A stretch of DNA of 13,053 nt, from positions 1-13,053 of the forward strand of contig SCVU01000025.1 of NCBI GenBank assembly GCA_004296785.1, given 5' to 3'. Below the pieces are notes generated by a model. The model saw only the letters and a program-made list of their open reading frames with translations. It did not search any database and was not told where the DNA came from. Made by a program: the position numbers and the translations under genes. Positions 7,031 through 13,053 of this stretch are shown one piece after another. Position 1 is the first letter of the stretch. Every line of letters starts with the position of its first letter. The DNA is from Planctomycetota bacterium (GTDB lineage: Bacteria > Planctomycetota > UBA1135 > GCA-002686595).

Positions 7031-8358
7031 TGCAGGACTCCGCTGCGCGACGCGCGGCGCGCGCGCCACACCGGCCCGTCGGGGAAGCGGTACTGCGCGA
7101 GCGAATCCGCGCGCATCGTGACGCCGTAGCCCGGCGCGAGCGGCGCCTGGTAGTGCGCGTCGCGCACGACCGCCGGCGTCTCGAAGTGATCCGCGAGGTG
7201 CGAGACGTACTCGGCCGCGCGGTTCTCGAGCGAGGCGCCGATCGCGATGTAGTCGATCAGCACGAGGTGGTTCACGTACTCGCACAGCCCGACGCCGCCG
7301 GCGTGCGGACACACCGGCACGCCGAACTTCTTCGCCAGCAGCAGCACCGACAGCACTTCGTTGACGCCGCCGAGCCGGCACGCGTCGACCTGACAGAAGC
7401 GGAGCGCGCCGGCCTGCAGCAGCTGCTTGAAGATCACGCGGTTCTGGCACATCTCGCCGGTGGCGACGCCGATCGGCGCGATCGCGCGCGCGATCGCCGC
7501 GTGTCCGAGCACGTCGTCGGGCGAGGTCGGCTCCTCGATCCACCACGGATCGAAGCGCGCGAGCTCCTTCATCCGCGCGATCGCCTCGGGCACGTCCCAG
7601 CGCTGGTTCGCGTCCATCATCAGCTTGCAGTCGGGTCCGATCTCCGAGCGCAACAGCGCCGCGCGCCGCGCGTCGTCGTCGGCCGACGCGCCGACCTTCA
7701 TCTTGAAGTGGCGCCAGCCCTCGCGCAGCGCCTGCTTGCACAGCGCGCGCACCTTCTCGTCGCTGTAGCCGAGCCAGCCGACCGAGGTCGTGTACGCGGG
7801 GAAGCCGCGCGCGCGCATCTGTTGCTCGCGCGCCGCCTTGGTCGGCGCGTTCGCACGCAGGATCGCGAGCGCCTCGTCGCGCGTCAGCGCATCGGTCAGG
7901 TAGCGAAAGTCGATCAGGTCGACGAGCTGCTCGGGCGAGAGGTCGACGATCAGCTTCCACAGCGGCTTGCCCGCGTGCTTCGCCTCGAGATCCCAGGCCG
8001 CGTTGACGAGCGCGGCCGTCGCGAGGTGCAGCACGCCCTTCTCGGGTCCGACCCAGCGCAGCTGCGAGTCGTCGACGAGGTCGCGCCAGAACTCGGCCGG
8101 CGCGCCGCGGATCTCGCCCAGGCTGCGGCCGATGACGTGGCGCTCCAGCGCGCGCACCGCGGCGACGCACAGCTCGTTGCCGCGGCCGATCGTGAACGTC
8201 AGCCCGTGGCCCGCGAGCTCCGGCACGTCGGTGCGCAGGATCACGTACGCCGCCGAGTAGTCGGGATCGCGGTGCATGGCGTCGGAGCCGTCGCGCGCGT
8301 CCGACGTCGGGAAGCGCAGGTCGACGACGTCGACGGACAAGATGCGGGGATCGGTCAT
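7027..8358 (-). CDS. fucD: L-fuconate dehydratase
   Basis: This 443-residue enolase-superfamily enzyme (EC 4.2.1.68) dehydrates L-fuconate to 2-keto-3-deoxy-L-fuconate. The N-terminal capping domain carries the family stretch DLRFPTSDARDGSDAMH (13-29) and DPDYSAAYVILRT (31-43). Barrel residues are complete: HFKMKVG gives Lys219 and Lys221, MMDANQRWD gives Asp249, WIEEPTSPDD gives Glu275, ATGEMCQNR gives Glu302, QVDACRLGG gives Asp325 and CPHAGGVGLCEYV gives His352. These lie one residue after the positions I recall for the characterised Xanthomonas enzyme (K218, K220, D248, E274, E301, D324, H351), which strongly supports the assignment. The enzyme class can also act on L-galactonate or D-arabinonate, but the adjacent fucosidase argues for L-fuconate. 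The ATG at 8358 forms ATGA with the lactonase stop; its own TGA overlaps the SDR start. Confidence 0.97.
   Translation of the reverse strand: MTDPRILSVDVVDLRFPTSDARDGSDAMHRDPDYSAAYVILRTDVPELAGHGLTFTIGRGNELCVAAVRALERHVIGRSLGEIRGAPAEFWRDLVDDSQLRWVGPEKGVLHLATAALVNAAWDLEAKHAGKPLWKLIVDLSPEQLVDLIDFRYLTDALTRDEALAILRANAPTKAAREQQMRARGFPAYTTSVGWLGYSDEKVRALCKQALREGWRHFKMKVGASADDDARRAALLRSEIGPDCKLMMDANQRWDVPEAIARMKELARFDPWWIEEPTSPDDVLGHAAIARAIAPIGVATGEMCQNRVIFKQLLQAGALRFCQVDACRLGGVNEVLSVLLLAKKFGVPVCPHAGGVGLCEYVNHLVLIDYIAIGASLENRAAEYVSHLADHFETPAVVRDAHYQAPLAPGYGVTMRADSLAQYRFPDGPVWRARRASRSGVLH
7038..7041 (-). promoter_or_regulatory. Ribosome binding site fixing the TTG start of the SDR gene
   Basis: GGAG on the minus strand lies 7 bases before the TTG at 7030. 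Together with the TTGA overlap and the absence of any ATG or GTG at the right place, it supports TTG as the real start. Confidence 0.6.
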
Positions 8359-9251
8359 GCGAGGCTCTCTGCGGGGGGGACGATCCGCGGCGCGCGGCGC
8401 GCGCGGCGGTAGAAGGTCAATGCGTTCGCGCCGAGCACGTCCGCGCGCTCGCGCGGCGAGAGGCGCGCGAGCAGCTCGCGCGACAGCTCCCACCACGCGC
8501 GGTAGTCGCAGCGCAGGCCGAGGACCGGCCAGTCGCTGCCCCACAGGCAGCGCGCGGGGCCGTAGAGCTCGAGCAGCGCGTCGACGGTGCGCGCGAGCTC
8601 GCCGCGCGCGTCGTCGAGCGGCAGCGCGCCGGCGATCTCGGTGACCAGGCCCGAGAGCTTGCAGCGCGCGCGCGGGTGCGCGGCAATGCGCGCGTGGTCA
8701 GCGCGCCAGCTCGCGAATCCCGCCCACGGCGCCGCGCGCGTGCCGATGCGCGGCTTCGCGCCGTGGTCGACGACGAGGTCGAGCTCGGGCACGCGCTCCA
8801 GCAGCTCGGCGATCACCGGCAACTGGCGCGGCACGACGAGCGCGTCGAAGCACAGCTCGAGCGGCGCCAGCGCGCACAGCGCGTCGAGCACGCGCGGCCG
8901 CAGCACCCAGCGCTCGTCCTCGATGTCCTGCAGCATCGGCCGCACGCCGACGAGCAGCGGCTCGCGCGCGAGCTCGGCCAGCTCGCGCGGCGCGCTCGCG
9001 GCGTCGAGCTCGATCCAACCGACCACGCCGAGCACGTGCGGCGTGCGCGCCGCGAGCGCGAGCAGGTGGCGCGTCTCGGCGGCGCTGTCGGCGGCCTGCA
9101 CGAGGATCGTGCCGTCGACGCCGGCGCGCGCGAGCTCGGGCTCGAGATCCGCGGGCCCGAAGTCGCGGTACAGCGGCGCGAGCTCGCGCGACAGCCAGCG
9201 ATAGTCGCCGCGCGCGAGCGTCCAGTAGTGCTGGTGCGCGTCGACGATCAT
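8355..9251 (-). CDS. Amidohydrolase-2 family sugar lactonase (probable L-fucono-1,5-lactonase)
   Basis: This 298-residue protein is of the amidohydrolase_2 (TIM-barrel metal-dependent hydrolase) family, the usual length for L-fuconolactone and L-rhamnonolactone hydrolases. MIVDAHQHYW gives the HxH pair His6/His8. LLVGVRPMLQD (99-109), LVVDHGAKP (159-167) with His163, CKLSGLVTE (197-205) and CLWGSDWPV (235-243) with the general-base Asp240 follow in family order. It is cytoplasmic. The predicted reaction is hydrolysis of L-fucono-1,5-lactone to L-fuconate, the substrate of the dehydratase encoded immediately downstream. The ATG at 9251 overlaps the Gfo/Idh stop as ATGA and has a strong GGAGG 6 bases upstream (9258-9262). 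Specificity for fuconolactone over related lactones is inferred from FucD and the fucosidase. Confidence 0.93.
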   Translation of the reverse strand: MIVDAHQHYWTLARGDYRWLSRELAPLYRDFGPADLEPELARAGVDGTILVQAADSAAETRHLLALAARTPHVLGVVGWIELDAASAPRELAELAREPLLVGVRPMLQDIEDERWVLRPRVLDALCALAPLELCFDALVVPRQLPVIAELLERVPELDLVVDHGAKPRIGTRAAPWAGFASWRADHARIAAHPRARCKLSGLVTEIAGALPLDDARGELARTVDALLELYGPARCLWGSDWPVLGLRCDYRAWWELSRELLARLSPRERADVLGANALTFYRRARRAPRIVPPAESLA

Positions 9252-10375
9252 GCGCGGCCTCCGCGCGCATCGGACGGCTGCGCCGCATCCGCCGGCAGCG
9301 GCGTCCCGCCCGACGCGTCGGACGCGTAGCACGCTTCGACGAGCGCCATCGTGCGCCATGCGTCGTCGACGGCGGTCCACAGCTGTGCGTCGTCGCCAGC
9401 GAGGAAGCGCTGCAGGTTCGACATCGGCCCGCGGAACGCGTCGGGGAACCACGAGCCCGCCAGCGGCACCTCGCGCCAGCCCTGCCCGTCGAGCGCGACC
9501 TCGAGCGCGTCGGGCCGGCCGCGCGGGTAGTCGAGGTTGACGCCCATGCGCGCGATCGCCGCGCCGCGCGTGCCCTCGATGCGGAGCTCGCTCGCCTCGT
9601 GCGCCGGACCGTGCGCGTGGTGGTGGTGGATCGACAGGCAGCAGCGCACGTCGTCGCCGAAGTCGAGGATCGCGCTCGAGCGCGAGCTCGCGAGCTGCGG
9701 CGCGTCCGGATGCCGCACCGTGCGCGCCCACACCGCGCGCGGCTCGCCGTGCTGCGCTCCGAGCAGCGCGCGCAACAGATCGAGGTAGTGGATCGAGTGC
9801 AGCACGAGCTCCATGCGCGGCAGTCCGCGCAGGAACGGCCACAGCTCCCACGGCATCTTGCAGTTCACGCGCACGTCGGCCTCGACGATGCGGCCGAGGT
9901 CTCCGCGCTCGACGAGCGCGCGCAGCGCGAGCATGTTCGGCGCGTAGCGCAGTTGGAAGTTCACCGCCGCGACGAGCGCGCGCTCGCGGCACAGTTCGCG
10001 CAGCCGCCCGGCCGCGCCGAGATCCATGCCGAACGGCTTCTGGATCAGCACGCCCGCGCCGCGCGGCAGCACCGCGAGCACGCCGGCCACCGCCGCGGGC
10101 GGCAGCGCGAGGTCGAACACGGCGCCCGGCTCCGCGCAGGCCGCCGCGAGATCCGGGTACGTGCGCGCGATCTCGAAGCGCCGCGCCGTCGCGCGCGCGC
10201 GCGCCGCGTCGACGTCGTAGCAGCCGCGCACCTCGAGCCCGAGCGCGCGGTACGCGGGCAGGTGCGCGTCGTTCGCGATGCCCCCGGCGCCGATCAGCAC
10301 GATCGGACGCGGCGCGCGCGGCGCCGGCCAGCGCTGCTCGAGCTCGAGCGCGCGCATCGCGGGAGCGGTCGACAT
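9248..10375 (-). CDS. Gfo/Idh/MocA family oxidoreductase (candidate L-fucose dehydrogenase)
   Basis: This 375-residue NAD(P)-dependent oxidoreductase has IVLIGAGGIANDAHLPAYRALG at about 25-46 with the GAGGIA nucleotide-binding loop, followed by CYDVD (52-56). It has IQKPFG (111-116) where most members have EKP, then VNFQLRYAPN (138-147). The second domain includes VLHSIHYLDLLRALLG (191-206), with His193 and Tyr197 near the usual catalytic positions, and an odd His-rich strand IHHHHAHG (249-256). The family oxidises sugars, inositols and sugar derivatives at one hydroxyl. No aldo-keto reductase or second SDR is present to make fuconolactone. This gene directly precedes the lactonase, so it is the best candidate for the first step, L-fucose to L-fuconolactone; this is inference. 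The ATG at 10375 lies 11 bases after the regulator stop, and a second in-frame ATG lies six codons on. No clear Shine-Dalgarno is seen. Confidence 0.88.
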   Translation of the reverse strand: MSTAPAMRALELEQRWPAPRAPRPIVLIGAGGIANDAHLPAYRALGLEVRGCYDVDAARARATARRFEIARTYPDLAAACAEPGAVFDLALPPAAVAGVLAVLPRGAGVLIQKPFGMDLGAAGRLRELCRERALVAAVNFQLRYAPNMLALRALVERGDLGRIVEADVRVNCKMPWELWPFLRGLPRMELVLHSIHYLDLLRALLGAQHGEPRAVWARTVRHPDAPQLASSRSSAILDFGDDVRCCLSIHHHHAHGPAHEASELRIEGTRGAAIARMGVNLDYPRGRPDALEVALDGQGWREVPLAGSWFPDAFRGPMSNLQRFLAGDDAQLWTAVDDAWRTMALVEACYASDASGGTPLPADAAQPSDARGGRA

Positions 10376-10386
10376 CGCGCGTTCGC

Positions 10387-11220
10387 TCAGGCGAAGGTGC
10401 GCGCGGCGCGCACGCTCGTCGCGCCGATCGCGCGGCCGCCGATCGCGTTCGACAGCCGCCCGGTCGCGTCGGCGAGCGCATTGCGCACCGCCGTCAGCGA
10501 CGACTGCTCGGGCACGTCGAGGCGCTCGATGCACGGCACCGTCATCGCGGCGACCGCGTGACCGGCGTGGTCGAGCACCGGATACGAGACGTCGTGGACG
10601 CCGCGCGTGCGCGTGCTGTCCATCTCCTCGTAACCGCGCTGGCGGATCGCGTCGAGCTCGCGCGACGACGGCGCGGCGGCGGCCGGCGCACCGGTGCTCG
10701 TCGCCTCGCGCGCGAGGATCCGCGCGCGCTCGTCGGGACCCTGGAACGCGAGCAGCACGCGGCCCGAGGCGGTCGACGGCAGCGGCATCACCGAGCCGGC
10801 GCGAACGGCGAAGCCGATGTGCCCGGGCCCGTCGACCTGCGCGACGACGACGCCGTGCCCGCCTTCGAGCACCGTCACGTGACACGACTGGTGCACGCGG
10901 CTGGCGAGGTCGTGCATCAGCGGCAGCGCCTCCGCGAGCAAGCGCTGCGTCGGCGGGTGGCGGTGCGCGAGCTCGAAGAGCTTCAGCGTCAACACGTAGC
11001 GATCCTGCGGGCGCAGGATCACGACGTAGCCGCGGTCGACCAGGCACGAGAGCATGCGGAAGATCTCGCCGACCGAGCGGCCGAGCGCGCGCGCGATCTC
11101 GGACTGGCCGAGCCCGTCGGGTTTGCCCGCGAGCAGCTCGAGGATGTCGAGTCCCTTCTCCAGTGCGGGCGCGCGGTAGCGGGAGCGGGACGAGTCATGC
11201 GATGATTGGGGTTCGGTCAC
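10387..11220 (-). CDS. IclR-family transcriptional regulator
   Basis: This 277-residue regulator has an N-terminal winged helix-turn-helix at about residues 17-80 (ALEKGLDILELLAG, then GQSEIARALGRSVGEIFRML, then DRGYVVILRPQDRYVLT). The IclR effector-binding domain follows at about 90-260, with VTVLEGGHGVVVAQVDGPG (115-133), MPLPSTASGRVLLAF (145-159), GYEEMDSTRTRGVHDVSYPV (196-215) and AMTVPCIER (225-233). It is the first gene of the catabolic operon and faces the transporter genes, so it probably controls both in response to L-fucose or a pathway intermediate. Whether it represses or activates cannot be read from sequence. GTG at 11220 is chosen because it begins just before the wHTH and leaves the intergenic region free. 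An in-frame TTG at 11268 would add 16 residues and consume the promoter region. Confidence 0.92.
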   Translation of the reverse strand: MTEPQSSHDSSRSRYRAPALEKGLDILELLAGKPDGLGQSEIARALGRSVGEIFRMLSCLVDRGYVVILRPQDRYVLTLKLFELAHRHPPTQRLLAEALPLMHDLASRVHQSCHVTVLEGGHGVVVAQVDGPGHIGFAVRAGSVMPLPSTASGRVLLAFQGPDERARILAREATSTGAPAAAAPSSRELDAIRQRGYEEMDSTRTRGVHDVSYPVLDHAGHAVAAMTVPCIERLDVPEQSSLTAVRNALADATGRLSNAIGGRAIGATSVRAARTFA

Positions 11221-11232
11221 GGCGAAAGTCTC

Positions 11233-11261
11233 TGGACTGCTTTTATAAGCATCCGCAGAAT
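11233..11261 (+). promoter_or_regulatory. Predicted promoter of the sugar ABC-transporter operon
   Basis: TGGACT (11233-11238) and CAGAAT (11256-11261) are separated by exactly 17 bases and each matches the sigma70 consensus at four of six positions. Transcription would start near 11268, giving a leader of about 32 bases before the ATG at 11300. The spacer contains the palindrome at 11238-11251. This is a weak match taken together with its position. Confidence 0.3.
11238..11251. promoter_or_regulatory. Palindrome TGCTT-N4-AAGCA, candidate IclR operator
   Basis: TGCTTTTATAAGCA has perfect 5-base arms around TTAT and is the most AT-rich stretch of the whole window. It lies in the 79-base divergent region, covers the -10 predicted for the regulator operon and fills the spacer of the promoter predicted for the transporter operon. 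A single protein bound here could control both directions. IclR proteins commonly bind palindromes of about this length, but no exact match to a known site is claimed. Confidence 0.4.
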
Positions 11262-11268
11262 TTCGCAA
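11242..11268 (-). promoter_or_regulatory. Predicted promoter of the iclR-led catabolic operon
   Basis: On the minus strand TTGCGA (11268-11263) and TATAAA (11247-11242) are separated by 15 bases. The -10 matches at five of six positions, the -35 at four of six, and the spacer is shorter than ideal. The -10 ends 21 bases before the GTG start, giving a short leader. The -10 falls inside the palindrome at 11238-11251. Prediction by eye only. Confidence 0.35.
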
Positions 11269-11299
11269 GCAGACGCGCCCCGGAGTCCCCCGCTCTCCC

Positions 11300-12289
11300 A
11301 TGCACGCAACCCGCTCGCTGCTTTCGCTGCTGCTCTGCGCGGCCGTCTTCGCTCCGCTCGCCTGCAGTTGCTCCGACGGCACGACGCCCGCGCACGCGAG
11401 CCCGAGCTCGAACGCGCCGCCGCGGCTCGCGATGGTACCGAAGGGCACGACGCACGTGTTCTGGAAGGCGGTCGAGGACGGCGCGCGCGTCGGCGCGACC
11501 GCGAGTGCGATCGAGCTCACGTGGAAGGGCGCGTTGAAGGAGGACGACCGCGCCGCGCAGATCCAAGTCGTGCAGAACTTCGTCACCGAGCGCGTCGCCG
11601 GCATCGCGCTCGCGCCGCTCGATCACCGCGCGCTGCTGCCCGTCGTGCGCGAGGCGCGCGCGGCCGGCATCGAAGTCGTGATCTTCGACTCGGCGCTCGA
11701 CGGCGACGTCGGCAAGGACTTCGCGAGCTACGTCGCGACCGACAACCGCGCGGCGGGCGCGCTCGCGGGCGTCGAGCTCGCGCGGCTGCTGCCGGCTGCC
11801 GGCAGCGCGGTGCTGCTGCGCTACCAGGTCGGCTCGGCGAGCACGCACGAGCGCGAGGAGGGCTTCCTCGCCGCGGCGCGCGCCGCAGGCGTGAAGATCG
11901 CAATCGACAACCGCTACGCCGGCGCGTCCGCGGGCGAGGCGAAGACCGAGGCGCTCAACCTCGCCGATGCGCTGCGCGCGGCGGGCGGCGTGTTCTGCTC
12001 GAACGAATCGGCGACGAACGGGATGCTGCTCGCGCTGCGCCAGCTCGGGCTCGCCGGGAAGATCCGCTTCGTCGGCTTCGACGCGTCGCCCCCGCTCGTC
12101 GAGGCGCTGGAGCGCGGCGAGATCGACGCGCTGGTCGTGCAGGATCCGCGCAAGATGGGCGAGCTCGCGGTGCGCACGCTCGCCGCGCGCGTCCGCGGCG
12201 AGGCCGTGCCGCCGTCGATCGACACCGGCGCGGTGCTCGCGACGCGCGCGAACATGGCCGATCCGGCGATCGCGCCGCTGTTGCGCTGA
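11300..12289 (+). CDS. Sugar ABC transporter substrate-binding lipoprotein (RbsB-like)
   Basis: This 329-residue periplasmic binding protein is of the Peripla_BP_4 (ribose/galactose-binding) type. The N-terminus MHATRSLLSLLLCAAVFAPL followed by A-C22-S-C24 is an export signal with a lipobox-like site (P-L-A-C, not the classical L-x-G/A-C), so it is probably a membrane-anchored lipoprotein. The two-lobe fold shows FWKAVEDGAR (54-63), NFVTERVAGIALAPLDHRAL (93-112), VVIFDSAL (126-133), YVATDNRAAGALAG (144-157), HEREEGFL (183-190), FCSNESATNGMLLAL (232-246) and FVGFDASPPLVEAL (257-270). All are in the order typical of pentose and hexose binders. Divergence from the L-fucose operon and its regulator suggests L-fucose as ligand; that is inference. 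The stop overlaps the start of the ATPase gene by one base. GGAG at 11282 is too far (14 bases) to be a convincing ribosome site. Confidence 0.92.
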   Translation: MHATRSLLSLLLCAAVFAPLACSCSDGTTPAHASPSSNAPPRLAMVPKGTTHVFWKAVEDGARVGATASAIELTWKGALKEDDRAAQIQVVQNFVTERVAGIALAPLDHRALLPVVREARAAGIEVVIFDSALDGDVGKDFASYVATDNRAAGALAGVELARLLPAAGSAVLLRYQVGSASTHEREEGFLAAARAAGVKIAIDNRYAGASAGEAKTEALNLADALRAAGGVFCSNESATNGMLLALRQLGLAGKIRFVGFDASPPLVEALERGEIDALVVQDPRKMGELAVRTLAARVRGEAVPPSIDTGAVLATRANMADPAIAPLLR

Positions 12290-13053
12290 TGGGCGACTCG
12301 CCACACCGCGAGCGCGAACACGCGCCCGACGGCGCGCGCGGCGACGGCGCCGCAGCGCGCCTCGTCGTGCGCGGGCTGCACAAGCGCTTCGGACCGACCG
12401 CGGCGCTGGCCGGCGCCGAGCTCGCGATCGCGCCCGGCGAGGTGCACGCGCTGCTCGGCGAGAACGGCGCGGGCAAGAGCACGCTGGTGCGCTGCCTGCT
12501 CGGCGCGCTCGCGCCGGACGCCGGCGCGATCGAGCTCGACGGCGCGCGCTTTGCGCCGCGCTCCCCCGCCGAAGCGCGCGCGCAGGGCGTCGCGGTGCTG
12601 TGGCAAGAGCTCGCGCTCGCGCCGGACCTGTCGATCGAGGACAACCTGCTGCTCGGCCGCGAGCTCGCGCGCGCCGGTGTCGTCGCGCGCGCGCGCACGC
12701 GGCAGCGCGCGCGACAGGCGCTCGCGCGCGCCGGCCTGGCCGAGGTCGATCCGGCGCGGCGCGTCGCCGACTTCGGCAGCGCGGCGCGCCAGCGGATCGA
12801 GCTCGCGCGCGCGCTGGTCGAGCCCGCGCGCCTGATCGCGCTCGACGAGCCGACCTCGAGCCTCGGCCCGGCCGAGGCGGCGCGCCTGCACGAGCTCGTG
12901 CGCGAGCTCGCGCGCGACGGCACGTCGATCCTGTACATCGCGCACGACCTCGACGAGCTGCGGCGCGTCGCGTCGCGCTACACGGTGCTCCGCGACGGCG
13001 CGAGCGTCGCGTGCGGCGCGCTCGCGGACGCCGGCGACGACGCGCTCGTGCGC
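12289..13053 (+). CDS. Sugar ABC transporter ATP-binding protein (RbsA/XylG-like), 3' end missing
   Basis: The frame is open from the ATG at 12289, which shares one base with the preceding TGA (TGATG), to the window edge: 255 residues, about half of the roughly 500 expected for this double-ATPase family. The first nucleotide-binding domain has Walker A GENGAGKST (57-65), Q-loop WQE with Gln106, Walker B LIALDEPTS (182-190) and the H-loop His219 in YIAHDLDEL. The signature region reads DFGSAARQRIELARAL (161-176), far from LSGGQ but close to the relaxed LSxAxRQ form of many sugar importers. The product energises uptake of the sugar bound by the adjacent lipoprotein. The second ATPase half and the permease gene would lie beyond the right edge. 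The first 20 or so residues are an unconserved polar extension. Confidence 0.93.
   Translation, partial: MGDSPHREREHAPDGARGDGAAARLVVRGLHKRFGPTAALAGAELAIAPGEVHALLGENGAGKSTLVRCLLGALAPDAGAIELDGARFAPRSPAEARAQGVAVLWQELALAPDLSIEDNLLLGRELARAGVVARARTRQRARQALARAGLAEVDPARRVADFGSAARQRIELARALVEPARLIALDEPTSSLGPAEAARLHELVRELARDGTSILYIAHDLDELRRVASRYTVLRDGASVACGALADAGDDALVR

Noticed and set aside
8358..8544. Upstream extension of the L-fuconate dehydratase frame by about 60 residues
   Set aside because: The extension runs through the lactonase gene, is Arg/Ala-rich and matches no dehydratase N-terminus. The ATG at 8358 fits the family start and the ATGA overlap.
1066..10375. L-rhamnose rather than L-fucose pathway
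   Set aside because: The rhamnose diketo-hydrolase route uses similar families, but the dehydratase matches the L-fuconate dehydratase residue pattern and the operon includes an alpha-L-fucosidase and no rhamnosidase.
12660..12730. GCGCGC-rich runs as possible structural DNA or repeats
   Set aside because: Such runs occur throughout the window as GCG-CGC (Ala-Arg) codons in real genes and show no repeat unit or conserved spacing.

Overview
This is a very GC-rich window (roughly 70% or more by eye), densely coding, with no tRNA, rRNA, CRISPR array or insertion sequence visible. Several things point to an uncultured, high-GC environmental bacterium. The most likely is a planctomycete of the Saltatorellus/Engelhardtia kind, but a myxobacterium-like or other high-GC lineage cannot be excluded. 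The pointers are ELWxxDGT-repeat secreted proteins, a multidomain secreted fucosidase with PA14, Gfo/Idh and SDR enzymes in sugar-acid catabolism, and inconsistent Shine-Dalgarno use. The first 13 bases are the end of an Illumina adapter, so the left edge is a contig end.

Layout. On the minus strand, reading from about 11220 leftwards, is one tightly packed probable operon: an IclR-type regulator, a Gfo/Idh/MocA oxidoreductase, an amidohydrolase-2 lactonase, L-fuconate dehydratase, an SDR dehydrogenase, an FAH-family hydrolase, an LhgO-type FAD oxidoreductase, an Ldh2-family NAD(P)-dependent L-lactate/malate-type dehydrogenase, and a secreted GH29 alpha-L-fucosidase. Five of its eight junctions are 4-base stop/start overlaps (ATGA or TTGA). 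After a 52-base gap carrying its own promoter-like sequence lies a minus-strand ELWxxDGT-repeat secreted protein, cut by the contig end. On the plus strand, divergent from the regulator, are a periplasmic sugar-binding lipoprotein and a sugar ABC-transporter ATPase of the RbsA/XylG type, cut by the right edge.

How it works together (inference from families and order). The fucosidase releases L-fucose from fucosylated glycans outside the cytoplasm and the ABC system imports it. The Gfo/Idh enzyme probably oxidises it to L-fuconolactone and the lactonase opens the ring. FucD dehydrates L-fuconate to 2-keto-3-deoxy-L-fuconate and the SDR oxidises C4. The FAH enzyme cleaves 2,4-diketo-3-deoxy-L-fuconate to pyruvate and L-lactate, and one or both of the last two oxidoreductases convert L-lactate to pyruvate. 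This is the non-phosphorylated, diketo-hydrolase L-fucose route, and gene order matches reaction order. The divergent 79-base region holds a palindrome lying across both predicted promoters, a plausible IclR operator. I see no wholly new system. The most novel points are the Gfo/Idh enzyme as a candidate L-fucose dehydrogenase and the paired FAD- and NAD(P)-type 2-hydroxyacid oxidising enzymes.
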